Part shown: in pieces, positions 19,131-28,110 of the stretch
How positions within the stretch are numbered: position 1 is the first letter of the stretch
Layout of the letters: the number at the start of each line of letters is the position of its first letter
Source of the DNA: Sedimenticola sp.
Lineage (GTDB): Bacteria; Pseudomonadota; Gammaproteobacteria; Chromatiales; Chromatiaceae
Assembly (NCBI GenBank): GCA_026985055.1
Contig: JALSQZ010000090.1
Coordinates: forward strand, 1-61,116
Direction: 5' to 3'
DNA length: 61,116 nt
Notes under the pieces: model-generated
What the model saw: the letters and a program-made list of their open reading frames with translations, nothing else
Told to the model about the DNA's origin: nothing
The model's database searches: none
Program-made: the position numbers and the translations under genes

Positions 19131-19556
19131 ATGGCAGTCACAGCTTTTCACTGGAGCAACTTTTTCATCCGTCTGGTCGTTGCCTTCATTCTGGTGTTCG
19201 CCACCTACAATCCTTCCGGCACCTCCTGGATACACTGGTTTCTGGAAAGTGAAAACAAGCTCGATCCCATGCTCATCCTTTCGGCAGTTGTGCTGATTAT
19301 CGGCTGGGCCATTTATCTGCGCGCCACCGCCCGTTCCCTGGGTTTTGGCGGCTCGGTGCTGGTCATCGCCCTTTTCGGCAGCCTGATCTGGGCCATGATC
19401 TACTATGGCTGGCTGTCCCTGGAAAACAAATCCATGCTCGGCTATGTGGCATTGTCATTGCTGTCATTGTTGCTGGCCGTGGGCATTTCCTGGTCGCATA
19501 TCCGACGCAGGATCACCGGACAGATCGACGTCGACGATGTTGAAACCGATGTCTGA
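19131..19556 (+). CDS. DUF6524 family inner-membrane protein
   Basis: A 141-residue protein with four transmembrane segments. Features are FHWSNFFIRLVVAFILVFATYNP, LILSAVVLIIGWAIYLRATARSLG and a cytoplasmic tail, IRRRITGQIDVDDVETDV. The pattern fits the small DUF6524 family, whose function is not known. AAGGGA upstream supports the ATG at 19131. It has its own promoter at 19070-19097 and is followed by yegP. Confidence 0.7.
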   Translation: MAVTAFHWSNFFIRLVVAFILVFATYNPSGTSWIHWFLESENKLDPMLILSAVVLIIGWAIYLRATARSLGFGGSVLVIALFGSLIWAMIYYGWLSLENKSMLGYVALSLLSLLLAVGISWSHIRRRITGQIDVDDVETDV

Positions 19557-19604
19557 TCCCATCTGGAACCAAAGCGAGTAAAACCCTTAAACAAGGAGAC
19601 CATC

Positions 19605-19940
19605 ATGGCAGGAAAATTCGTTACTTCCATCGGTAAGGACGGCAAACACTACTTCGTACTCAAGGCTGGCAACGGCGAGACCATTCTGCAGAGCCAGGGA
19701 TACGCGGCGGCCAAGAGTTGCGCCAACGGTATCGAATCCGTGCGCAAGAACAGCCAGGATCCCAAACGTTTCGAGAAGAAAACCGCGAGCAACGGCAAGT
19801 TCTTCTTTACCCTGAACGCCACCAATGGCCAGATCATTGGCAAAAGCCAGATGTACAAGACGGAGAAAGGACGCAACAACGGCATCGATTCCGTGGGACG
19901 CAATGCTCCGGATGCAGCCGTAGTAGAAGCCAAGGACTAA
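19605..19940 (+). CDS. yegP: YegP family protein (two DUF1508 repeats)
   Basis: A 111-residue protein made of two similar halves. Each has the pattern FxLKAxNGxxIxxSQxYxxxxxxxNGIxSV, seen as YFVLKAGNGETILQSQGY and FFTLNATNGQIIGKSQMY. It is small, soluble and basic. Function is unknown; homologues respond to stress in some bacteria. AAGGAG (19591-19596) gives the ATG a strong ribosome site. A 12-bp perfect hairpin follows the gene. Confidence 0.9.
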   Translation: MAGKFVTSIGKDGKHYFVLKAGNGETILQSQGYAAAKSCANGIESVRKNSQDPKRFEKKTASNGKFFFTLNATNGQIIGKSQMYKTEKGRNNGIDSVGRNAPDAAVVEAKD

Positions 19941-19951
19941 GCTTTGCCCAC

Positions 19952-19981
19952 TCTGCGGAGACGACAATGCGTCTCCGCAGA
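19952..19981 (+). terminator. 12-bp perfect hairpin after yegP
   Basis: TCTGCGGAGACG and CGTCTCCGCAGA flank the loop ACAATG, 12 bases beyond the yegP stop. There is no T-run, so it may work as a Rho-assisted terminator or as an RNA stabiliser before djlA. Confidence 0.6.
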
Positions 19982-20059
19982 CATGCCACTTTCGTTTCTC
20001 GTAACCCGGCCCTGGTTCCAGGACGTTGGTTTGTTGCATTTCTTCAGCGGTAAATATTC

Positions 20060-20869
20060 ATGAGTTGGTGGGGAAAACTGGCCGGCGGCGTATTCGGTTT
20101 CATGCTCGGCGGTCCCCTGGGCGCGCTGCTGGGCGGCGTACTGGGGCATAATTTCGACAAAGGCCTGGCCGGTTTGGAAAAAGATGGCATGGGCGCCTCC
20201 CAGGCCGAACAGGAACGCATACAAAGCGCCTTCTTTGCCGCTACCTTTTCCGTCATGGGGCATATCGCCAAGGCGGACGGAAGAGTTTCTCCGGAAGAAA
20301 TCAGTCAGGCCCAGGCCATCATGGCCGAGATGGATCTGCAGCCGGACATGCGCCGCGCCGCCATCGATTTGTTCAATCAAGGCAAGCGCCGTGACTTCCC
20401 CCTGGACGACGTACTGGATCAGTTCCGCCGCGAATGCCGGCGCCGCACCACCCTGATCCAGATGTTCCTGGAAATCCAGATCCAGGCGGCCTGGGCCGAT
20501 GGCAAGCTGGACACATCCGAGGAGCAGTTACTGCTGCACATCTGCCACAGGCTGGGCATCCCCGAATTCCTGTTCCGCCAGCTGGAACAAATGATTCGCC
20601 TGCAGATGGGAGGAGCACAATCAAGCGGCAGGCGCCAGCAGCCTCCGGGCAATGCCGTCCCCCTGAAGGAAGCCTATGCCATGCTCGGTCTTGACAGCAA
20701 CGCGAGCAACGCGGAAATCAAGAAAGCCTACCGGCGTCTCATTAGTCAACATCATCCGGACAAACTGGTAGCCAAGGGGCTGCCCGAGGAAATGATGAAA
20801 GTGGCAACGCGCAAAACCCGGGAGATCCGCAAGGCATACGAAGCCATCAAGAAAGACCGGGGATTCTGA
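20060..20869 (+). CDS. djlA: Membrane-anchored DnaJ-like co-chaperone DjlA
   Basis: A 269-residue protein. It begins with a glycine-rich transmembrane segment (GKLAGGVFGFMLGGPLGALLGG). A TerB-like helical domain spans about residues 55-170, and a C-terminal J domain contains YAMLGLDSNASNAEIKKAYR and HPD (about residue 232). DjlA stimulates DnaK at the inner membrane. All three parts and the length match the family. An inverted-repeat element follows the stop. Confidence 0.93.
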   Translation: MSWWGKLAGGVFGFMLGGPLGALLGGVLGHNFDKGLAGLEKDGMGASQAEQERIQSAFFAATFSVMGHIAKADGRVSPEEISQAQAIMAEMDLQPDMRRAAIDLFNQGKRRDFPLDDVLDQFRRECRRRTTLIQMFLEIQIQAAWADGKLDTSEEQLLLHICHRLGIPEFLFRQLEQMIRLQMGGAQSSGRRQQPPGNAVPLKEAYAMLGLDSNASNAEIKKAYRRLISQHHPDKLVAKGLPEEMMKVATRKTREIRKAYEAIKKDRGF

Positions 20870-20910
20870 CAAACATTCGGCAACGTCCTTCCCTGGACTT
20901 TTTCCTGCCA

Positions 20911-20936
20911 GGGCATCTCGAAAAATCAAGATGCCC
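20911..20936. repeat. Copy B of the CTCGAAAAAT repeat family
   Basis: GGGCATC and GATGCCC flank a 12-base loop that contains CTCGAAAAAT. It is almost identical to the first hairpin of copy A (1968-1995). It lies between the djlA stop and the stop of the convergent kelch gene, so it is well placed as a two-way terminator. Confidence 0.55.
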
Positions 20937-20952
20937 GATTGTGGCAGCGCCC

Positions 20953-23900
20953 TTACAAGCCAAAGGTTTTTACCAGGAACACCGCCATCTGATCCCGCTG
21001 CACATCCGCATCCGGACAGTAGTTGTTCGCATCACAACCACCGGTAATCCCTTCATTCGCCAATTGCTCGATCCAGGAAGCTGCCCAGTAACTGGCCGGC
21101 ACATCAGCGAACATACTCCCCGTGGCCGCCGGTGGCACATAGTTTGCCCCATGTTCCGAACGCAGCAGGAAGACCGCCATCTGCGCGCGGCTCACAATCG
21201 CGTCGGGACAGTAGTTATTCACATCACAACCGCCGGTAACACCATCCGCCTGCAACGATTCAATCCAATCCGCCGCCCAATAGCTGGCAGGAACATCAGT
21301 GAACACTGTACCGCTGGCCACCGGCGGAGCATAGGCACTGCCATGAATACCCCTTCCCAGGAACACCGCCATCTGTGCACGGCTCACCGGATCCGAGGGA
21401 CAGTAGTTGTTCGCATCGCAACCACCGGTGATGCCACTCAGGCCCAAGGTTTGGATCCAGTCGTAGGCCCAGTAGCCGGGGGCCACATCAGCAAACAGCG
21501 GATCTACTTCGCAGGTCACTGACACATTTGTCACATCGGATCCGGCTACTATGCCACTACCGTTACTTACCGTGCAGGTATGGTTGGGACTCGTGGGCTG
21601 GCTCAGCACGGTTACCTCATAGCTGCTGCCATCAAGCAAATCACTGGTAAAAGTGAAGTTGCCGTCGGCGGTTATGCTCAAATCATCACCACCGTTGTTT
21701 TGCAACACCAAGGTAGCACCCGCCGCCAGCCCACTGACCGTACCACCGATGGTAAAACTGCTATAGGGATAATATATGCCTCCGGTATTCCTGGAAACAG
21801 CTATGTTACCATAACCATCTGTAGCTATAGCATCACCACCCCAAACAATCATCTCACGGCCAGTCCATACCGCCGTGTGAAAAACCCGCCCATCAGGTGC
21901 ATTCGTGGTGGAAGTCGCTGTCCAGCTATTATTCGCCGGGTCATAGCGGCCACCTGTATTGACATAAAATCCGCCGGTAATAATTCCCCCCCAGACGATC
22001 ATCTCGCTGCCGGTCCAGACCGTCGAGAGAGAAACGTGCCCTTCAGGTACATCCGTGGTGGAGGTCGCTGTCCAGCTGTCATTCGTCGGGTCATAGAGGC
22101 CACCCGTATCCAAATAATTGGAGCCAATAATCCCCCCCCAGATGATCATCTTGCTGCCCGTCCAGACCGCCGATGATAAATAACGCGCATCAGGTGCATT
22201 CGTGGTAGAGGTCGCTGTCCAGCTGTCATTCACCGGGTCATAGAGGCCGCCAGTATTATGGGAACCGCCCCAAACAATCATCTTGCTGCCGGTCCATACG
22301 GCCGTGTGCTGATTCCTGGGGCTGGGCGCATTCGTGGTGCTGACGGCCTCCCAACTGTCGTTTGCCGGATCATAGCGGCCACCCGTGTCGAAAGAACTGT
22401 AGCTGTTGTACCCCCCCCAGACGATCATCTCGCTGCCCGTCCAGACCGCCGTGTGATGATTCCTGGGGTTGGGCGCATTCGTGGTGCTGACGGCCTCCCA
22501 ACTGTCGTTTGCCGGATCATAGCGGCCACCTGTGTTGAAATAATTGACGTTGCCGTAATCCCCCCCCCAGACGATCATCTCGCTGCCCGTCCAGACCGCC
22601 GTGTGATGCCAACGCGCAACCGGTGCCAAGGTGTTGGTCGGAAGCCAACTGTCCATTGCCGGATCATAGCGACCACCTATTCTGGAATACAATATACCAA
22701 TAGTATCGTCAGCTCCCCCCCAGACGATCATCTCACTGCCGGTCCATACTGCCGTATGGAAAATACGCGCGCTGGGCGAGGAACTGGCGTCAGTTGCCAC
22801 CCAAGTATCGTTCACCGGATTATAGCGGCCACCGGTATCAAGATAACCTACCCCATCACTGCCACCCCAGACGATCATTTCGCTTCCCGTCCATACCGCT
22901 GTGTGATGCACGCGCATCCCGGGATCAGTCACACTATTTACCTGATACCATTTATCCGCTATGGGATCATAGCGGCCACCCGTAGCGAAGACATTTCCAT
23001 CATTCGCCCCCCCCCAGACGATCATCTCACTGCCCGTCCAGACTGCGGTGTGACCAATACGCCCATCAGGAGCCAGAGAACTAATCGCTACCCAAGTGTC
23101 GTTTGCCGGATCATAACGGCCACCGGTATTGACATAGCTATTAACACTGCCGCCAACATACCCGCCCCAGACGATCATCTCGCTGCCGGTCCAGACCGCC
23201 GTGTGCTTTTCCCGACCACTCGGCGCATCTGTCGTAGCAATGGACGCCCAACTATCGTTTACCGGATCATAACGGCCACCGGTATTGACAAGGGCACCAC
23301 CATACCCGCCCCAGACGAGCATCTGACTGCCAGTCCATACCGCGGTGTGCTGGTTGCGCCCAGTGGGCGCATTCGTGGCGCTGACGCCCTCCCAACTGTC
23401 GTTTTTCGGATCATAGCGACCACCGGTGTTGATAAAATTGCTTCCGGAAAGACCACCCCAAACAATCATCTCATTCCCGGTCCATACCGCCGTATGAAAT
23501 CGGCGCCTGCTGGGCGCTCCTGCAGTGCTGATGCCCGCCCAACTATCCGTGGCCGGATCATAGCGCCCCCCCGTATTCAGGACGATGCTTCCATCCCAAC
23601 CGCCCCAGACAAGCATCTCGCTACCGGTCCATACCGCTGTATGATTTTGGCGGATGCTAGGTGCTCCCACATCGCTGATACTCATCCATCTATCTGTGAC
23701 CGGATCATAGCGCTCACCTGTATTCATGGGAAGGTTGTTTAGCCCACCCTGACCGCCCCAGACGATCATCTCATTGCCGGTCCATACTGCCGTGTGGTAC
23801 TCACGCGCTGTAAGATTCATCATCGATTCCCAGGTATCCCCGGTAACGCTACCAGATGGCGACATCCCCGCCGCCTGGGCATAACCTGTGATCGTGGGAA

Positions 23901-24861
23901 GCCGCATTGCGGCTGTGTGCGGCTGTGGGTCATGGGGCTTCCATTGTTTGGCATTCTCCACCCACCATTGATTGAAACCGGTTTTTTCCCAAACCTGAAC
24001 TTGCACTTCCAGACGCTCATCGCTCTGGTTCAGCAAAGTTTCCCGAACAAAGGCCGATTCCATTTCATGCAAATGAAGTGTGGATGCAGAATCTGTATTG
24101 GAAGTTTCGGACGCGGTAAGAGTACGGACTTTCCGGGCAAAGGCATCAGCATCCAGTTCTATGGCTTCCTGAAGCCCCTTTTGCAGCATGTTGCCAAGCG
24201 GCACCCGCGCCGGGTCTTCGGTCTTCCCATTCTGACGAACATAGGCAATCCGGTAGCTTTTACTGCCAGAAGCAGTCACCGACGTTTCATCATCCGCATT
24301 TGCCAGCGCCGCTTCCACTTTGGCTTTCAGCTCCCCATGCTGGCGCTTGTCCCATACGTATGCGTTATACAACTTTTTCTGCACCAGCTGGGGCCGCACC
24401 AGGCATTCAGCAATAGCTACAGGATCATTACCCAAGGCGGCAAAAAGTTCACGCAGACGTTGCGGATCCCGGGTATTGCCCGCTATGCGCTTCAGCTCCG
24501 CTTGCAACATGGCATCGGTTATCCTTATGCCATAGCGGTCTTCCAGGGCGCTTTCCATGCGCAGATTGTCTTCCACCTTGGCGCGAATCCGGGCGTCACT
24601 GAGAATTTGGGAACGCGCCGGTTTGGCTGTCCGGTTTTCCTGGGGCCAGATACGATGTGACCAGCGGATATCCTCGATAACCGTCTGACAGGCAACCCGT
24701 TGCGCCATGTCAAAGCTCAGATCAGCGCGAATGTCCGACTGTGCAACACGGCTGCTGAACAGTAGCAGAACAAAAACAAAATAAAAAATACCGTTCTGGA
24801 TGATATTTGGTTGCGGCATCGCGCGATACATACGGACGCAGTTGTTTTGTGATTGTGACAT
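20953..24861 (-). CDS. Secreted kelch-repeat protein with C-terminal S-layer-homology repeats
   Basis: A 1302-residue protein in four parts. After an N-terminal hydrophobic segment comes a helical domain of about 200 residues like the N-terminal part of SurA/PpiC chaperones (SDARIRAKVEDNLRMESALEDRYGI). Fourteen kelch-type repeats of about 48 residues follow (HTAVWTGSEMIVWGG, then NTGGRYDPANDSW), probably forming two beta-propellers. Next is a beta-sandwich (TIGGTVSGLAAGATLVLQNN). Three SLH-like repeats with GGCDANNYCP and RAQMAVFL close it. It is probably surface-bound. GGAGG precedes the ATG at 24861. Poly-G tracts in the coding strand could switch it off. Confidence 0.78.
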   Translation of the reverse strand: MSQSQNNCVRMYRAMPQPNIIQNGIFYFVFVLLLFSSRVAQSDIRADLSFDMAQRVACQTVIEDIRWSHRIWPQENRTAKPARSQILSDARIRAKVEDNLRMESALEDRYGIRITDAMLQAELKRIAGNTRDPQRLRELFAALGNDPVAIAECLVRPQLVQKKLYNAYVWDKRQHGELKAKVEAALANADDETSVTASGSKSYRIAYVRQNGKTEDPARVPLGNMLQKGLQEAIELDADAFARKVRTLTASETSNTDSASTLHLHEMESAFVRETLLNQSDERLEVQVQVWEKTGFNQWWVENAKQWKPHDPQPHTAAMRLPTITGYAQAAGMSPSGSVTGDTWESMMNLTAREYHTAVWTGNEMIVWGGQGGLNNLPMNTGERYDPVTDRWMSISDVGAPSIRQNHTAVWTGSEMLVWGGWDGSIVLNTGGRYDPATDSWAGISTAGAPSRRRFHTAVWTGNEMIVWGGLSGSNFINTGGRYDPKNDSWEGVSATNAPTGRNQHTAVWTGSQMLVWGGYGGALVNTGGRYDPVNDSWASIATTDAPSGREKHTAVWTGSEMIVWGGYVGGSVNSYVNTGGRYDPANDTWVAISSLAPDGRIGHTAVWTGSEMIVWGGANDGNVFATGGRYDPIADKWYQVNSVTDPGMRVHHTAVWTGSEMIVWGGSDGVGYLDTGGRYNPVNDTWVATDASSSPSARIFHTAVWTGSEMIVWGGADDTIGILYSRIGGRYDPAMDSWLPTNTLAPVARWHHTAVWTGSEMIVWGGDYGNVNYFNTGGRYDPANDSWEAVSTTNAPNPRNHHTAVWTGSEMIVWGGYNSYSSFDTGGRYDPANDSWEAVSTTNAPSPRNQHTAVWTGSKMIVWGGSHNTGGLYDPVNDSWTATSTTNAPDARYLSSAVWTGSKMIIWGGIIGSNYLDTGGLYDPTNDSWTATSTTDVPEGHVSLSTVWTGSEMIVWGGIITGGFYVNTGGRYDPANNSWTATSTTNAPDGRVFHTAVWTGREMIVWGGDAIATDGYGNIAVSRNTGGIYYPYSSFTIGGTVSGLAAGATLVLQNNGGDDLSITADGNFTFTSDLLDGSSYEVTVLSQPTSPNHTCTVSNGSGIVAGSDVTNVSVTCEVDPLFADVAPGYWAYDWIQTLGLSGITGGCDANNYCPSDPVSRAQMAVFLGRGIHGSAYAPPVASGTVFTDVPASYWAADWIESLQADGVTGGCDVNNYCPDAIVSRAQMAVFLLRSEHGANYVPPAATGSMFADVPASYWAASWIEQLANEGITGGCDANNYCPDADVQRDQMAVFLVKTFGL
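21760..23800 (-). repeat. Fourteen tandem kelch-coding repeats, period about 145-155 bp
   Basis: The DNA units differ slightly in length and sequence. Units around 22270-22415 and 22418-22565 are nearly identical, which points to recent duplication or gene conversion. The block makes up about half of the host gene. Confidence 0.75.
22560..22568 (-). other. Nine-base poly-G tract in coding strand (one of several)
   Basis: The tract encodes Trp-Gly-Gly in a kelch repeat. A second nine-base tract lies at 23007-23015, and eight-base tracts at 22132-22139 and 22411-22418. Such tracts are prone to slippage during replication. Confidence 0.6.
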
Positions 24862-24903
24862 GGACGCCTCCTGACATTATTGATTTTATTCATCCAGGAA
24901 CTC

Positions 24904-24919
24904 ACTCGATATATCGAGT
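24904..24919. promoter_or_regulatory. 16-bp perfect palindrome upstream of the kelch gene
   Basis: ACTCGATATATCGAGT lies 42 bases upstream of the ATG at 24861. Its length and symmetry suit a dimeric regulator. The regulator is unknown. Confidence 0.45.
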
Positions 24920-25038
24920 CCCTTGATTTTTGTTCCCCATTTTTTATCCGCCAAAATGCAGCTTTCGGGGCGTCCTTTCCTGCCGGGAAAATCGGATTCG
25001 GGGTTTGAAAATAGCGTATCTGGCGAATTGTTATAGTT

Positions 25039-25320
25039 ATTAACTCGGCAGCAATCTATATCGCGTTCAGCCCGCTTGCCCTTGTTCGCGGCAAGGCATC
25101 AGCCTGCCGTTGTAGTGATTCTACAACAAGGGCTGATAACGCTGTCCGCGGGCAAGGGCAAGCGGGCCTGTCCTTATCGATCAATCGGTTAGGGGCTTCA
25201 AGAAAAAGCCAGCTCCGCGTTCCGGCTCTTGCCAAGGGAACAACCCTTGCCTGCGAGCCGCGCCTTGATCTGACCTTTTCTTGAAGCCCTGAATACGACA
25301 TAGATTGTTGCCGAGTTAAT
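25039..25320. repeat. Nested inverted-repeat element with three-way-junction fold (MITE-like)
   Basis: Terminal arms of 32 bases (25039-25070 and 25289-25320) match at 28 positions. Inside are two long hairpins. The first has 21-base arms, CCCGCTTGCCCTTG (25071) and CAAGGGCAAGCGGG (ending 25166), with two G-T pairs and further nested stems. The second has 14-base perfect arms, GGGCTTCAAGAAAA (25193-25206) and TTTTCTTGAAGCCC (25276-25289), enclosing CGGCTC/GAGCCG and CAAGGG/CCCTTG. The rest of the 672-base gap 24862-25533 shows no gene. Confidence 0.7.
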
Positions 25321-25533
25321 ATGTTGCCAAGAAGACAGCTGTGATACGCTGTAAACAAAGATAGTTGCTCAATCAGCATTTGTCCAGAAAAATCGAGCAG
25401 CCCGGAAAAGACGCTACACTGAGGTTATTCGCGCAAACAGGAGACAGCCCAAGAGCCTGTGCAGTGCATCCCTGTGTCGCACAAGGGCTGTTGAAAAAAA
25501 GCATTTGGCAATAGCCCGCCAAGGCCCAACAAA

Positions 25534-26229
25534 TCATTCCCTGAGAGTGATCTTCAGTTTCCCGTCTTCCACCTGAATATCTTCCACGCCATCGGCAAAG
25601 GCTTTCCAGAAACCGTTGGCATCACCAAACTCGCTGATCAGATCCACATTCTTCAGTCCGCCCAGCCAGGCATTGGGAATGGGTACGCCCATTACGCTGA
25701 CCCCTCTGAGTTTGATCAGCGGCCGGTCGTCATGAAAACCGGCCTCCACCCCGGCGGACACCCGCAGGGTCTTGCCCCCCAGAATGGGAAAATCCGGATC
25801 CACGTGGATCAGCATGCGCGCGCTGACCATGTCGTCCGAAAGATCTACCGCGAGCTTGCGCGCCAGATCCCGGTTGTTGGCCAGCAGTCCGTTCAACTCC
25901 CGCTCGCTGAAGAACAGGGCATGTTTGCCGCCCTGCTCCTGATAGCGCTCGGGGCGCAGCCATTGCTGGTCCGATTCATTGCGATCAGCCCCGGGGGCGG
26001 CAGGCCCGGGCTGATAACCCAGCAGCCGCAGCTTGCCATCGAGCTGTTGCTGTTCCTTTTGACTCAGCTCCACGGGCTTGAAGTCATGGGCATAGATATA
26101 GGTTCGCACCGCCCAGAAAGTTACCGCAGCGGTTATCAGGATGGTTCCCAGTACGATCCACAATACATGCCTCGCCCGAAATCCGCCTTTGCCCTGCTCC
26201 TTTTCTTCCGTACCTGCCGTTTCTTCCAT
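25534..26229 (-). CDS. Membrane-anchored hypothetical protein downstream of sppA
   Basis: A 231-residue protein. One transmembrane segment (about 23-43, VLWIVLGTILITAAVTFWAV) follows a short charged cytoplasmic start. The periplasmic part contains ALFFSERELNGLLANNRDLARKLAVDLSDDMVSARMLI and ends in a beta-rich stretch, like small lipid-binding or LPS-assembly folds. I do not recognise a named family. AGGA upstream supports ATG 26229. It lies 16 bases after sppA and is probably the last gene of the long nos-men-sppA run. Confidence 0.65.
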   Translation of the reverse strand: MEETAGTEEKEQGKGGFRARHVLWIVLGTILITAAVTFWAVRTYIYAHDFKPVELSQKEQQQLDGKLRLLGYQPGPAAPGADRNESDQQWLRPERYQEQGGKHALFFSERELNGLLANNRDLARKLAVDLSDDMVSARMLIHVDPDFPILGGKTLRVSAGVEAGFHDDRPLIKLRGVSVMGVPIPNAWLGGLKNVDLISEFGDANGFWKAFADGVEDIQVEDGKLKITLRE

Positions 26230-26245
26230 TGTCCTGTCCTGTCTG

Positions 26246-28009
26246 TCAGTGTATGTTCAGATCATAGGGAAGACGCACGAAAATACCTTTCGGATCTGTA
26301 TGCTGCAACAGATATCCGGCGCCCTTCCACAAGGAATCCAGCATCGGCAGGCCGGTACCTGCTGACGCGGTAAAGCCCAGCTCTTCCATGATGTCGTCCA
26401 TGAAACTGCCTGGCTGCTGGTATTCCTCGATGCTGTAGTCCTCCAGGCCCGCCTTGTCCGCTGCTGCGGCAATGGCATCTTCGAGACCGCCAAACTTGTC
26501 CACCAGCCCCAGCTTCTTTGCCCGTTTTCCCGACCAGACCCGCCCCTGGGCGATTTCATGTACTGCCGTCCGGTTCAGCTTCCGCCCTTCGGAAACCTTG
26601 TCCAGAAACTGGTCGTAGATGCTGTCGATGAATTTCTGGATCACCGCCAGCTCTTCCTCGGTCTTGGGACGGAACAGGCTGAAGATGTCCGCTGCGGGAG
26701 CGGTACGCGCTGTTTCCACCTTGACACCAAACTCATTTACCAGTTTCTTGATGTTGAGAAACATGCCAAACACGCCGATGGAGCCGGTAATGGTATTCGG
26801 TTCGGCATAGATTTCGTCGGCATAGGCCGAAATCCAGTAGCCTCCGGAGGCCGCCACCGTACCCATGGAAACGATGAGGGGCTTTTCCTTCTTCAGCAGG
26901 ATGGTTTCCCGCTGGATGATGTCGGAAGCATCGGCACTGCCCCCGGGACTGTTGACGCGCAACACCACGGCCTTGACCTTGTCGTCTTCCCGGGCCTTGC
27001 GCAACAGGCGCGAGATGTAGGTTCCCGCCACCTGGTCTTCATCATCACCGGAGAGGATATCGCCTTCGGCATAGATGATCGCCAGCTTGTCCTTGTCTTG
27101 GTCATCCTTCTCCACGCTGGCAAGAAAATCGGAAGCACCGGTGAGACGCTCGATATCTTCTCCTGCATCGGTACCCGTGAGTTCACGCAATCGTTCCAGC
27201 ACCACGTCGTAGTAATCAACCCTGGTCACCAAACCCCGGGCCAGCGCCGTCGGCGCATCAATCACCGCCTCTTCCCGGGCCAGCCGATGCAAACTTTGCG
27301 GAGGCAGATTGCGACTTGCGGCAATGCCATTCACCACTTCATCGAACATGTCTCCCAGGAGACTGTCCAACTGTTCCCGGTTTTCCTTGCTCATGTGATC
27401 CAGAAGAAAAGGTTCCACGGCGGATTTGTATTTGCCGACCCGGGTCACCTGCACATCGATGCCATATTTTTCGAAGGCCTGGCGGAAATAGGTCACCTCG
27501 GCCGCAAAACCATTGAATTCCAGCAGTCCCAGAGGATTGAGCACGATTTCATCAGCAGGCGACACCACATACAGGGTTTCCTCGTCCAGCCCTTCCTGCC
27601 AGGTGATGACCGGCTTTCCGGATGCCTTGAACGCAGCAATAGCTTCCCGCAGTTCCTTGAGTGCAGCCCAGCCGGAGGCATAACCGTCACGAGCCACGTT
27701 TCCTTTCAGATACAGGCCACTTACATGCTCATTCTGTGTCGCCTTGCGTATGGCCGTGACCAGGGTACGCAGGGATTGCTTGCCAACATCTTTTTTCTGC
27801 ACCGCGCCGTCTATCAGGTCAGTAAATTTCTGTCGTGGCGCCTTGTCCGTAATCGGAACCGACAGGTTGATTACCAGCAGCGTATTGTCTTCCAGTGGTT
27901 TGCTCATTTCCTGTCCGGTGATCACCAGCCCGGCAAACATCACCAGCAATACCACAAACAACACCAACCCCACCAGGGTGGCGAATACTGTTTTGACAAA
28001 ACCTTTCAT
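26246..28009 (-). CDS. sppA: Signal peptide peptidase SppA, 67K type
   Basis: A 587-residue inner-membrane protease that degrades cleaved signal peptides. The N-terminal anchor is TVFATLVGLVLFVVLLVMFAGLVI. Two ClpP-like domains follow: the first holds the general-base lysine in RVGKYKSAVEPF (about residue 191), the second the catalytic serine in GTVAASGGYW (about residue 384). This is the two-domain, E. coli-like form. AAGGA precedes the ATG at 28009; the open frame starts 18 codons earlier without a ribosome site. It lies about 100 bases beyond menA on the same strand. Confidence 0.92.
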   Translation of the reverse strand: MKGFVKTVFATLVGLVLFVVLLVMFAGLVITGQEMSKPLEDNTLLVINLSVPITDKAPRQKFTDLIDGAVQKKDVGKQSLRTLVTAIRKATQNEHVSGLYLKGNVARDGYASGWAALKELREAIAAFKASGKPVITWQEGLDEETLYVVSPADEIVLNPLGLLEFNGFAAEVTYFRQAFEKYGIDVQVTRVGKYKSAVEPFLLDHMSKENREQLDSLLGDMFDEVVNGIAASRNLPPQSLHRLAREEAVIDAPTALARGLVTRVDYYDVVLERLRELTGTDAGEDIERLTGASDFLASVEKDDQDKDKLAIIYAEGDILSGDDEDQVAGTYISRLLRKAREDDKVKAVVLRVNSPGGSADASDIIQRETILLKKEKPLIVSMGTVAASGGYWISAYADEIYAEPNTITGSIGVFGMFLNIKKLVNEFGVKVETARTAPAADIFSLFRPKTEEELAVIQKFIDSIYDQFLDKVSEGRKLNRTAVHEIAQGRVWSGKRAKKLGLVDKFGGLEDAIAAAADKAGLEDYSIEEYQQPGSFMDDIMEELGFTASAGTGLPMLDSLWKGAGYLLQHTDPKGIFVRLPYDLNIH

Positions 28010-28110
28010 GAAAAATCCTTGATATATACAGGCGTCATCACGCCAAATAAAGGGAAACTGCAATCAGTATGCAATTGGAACGCGAAACACGAGCCGCTGC
28101 AAGCCCCTAA

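Noticed and set aside
25056..25379. A 107-codon open frame on the minus strand
   Set aside because: It lies across the nested inverted-repeat element, has no ribosome site and its composition reflects the palindromes.
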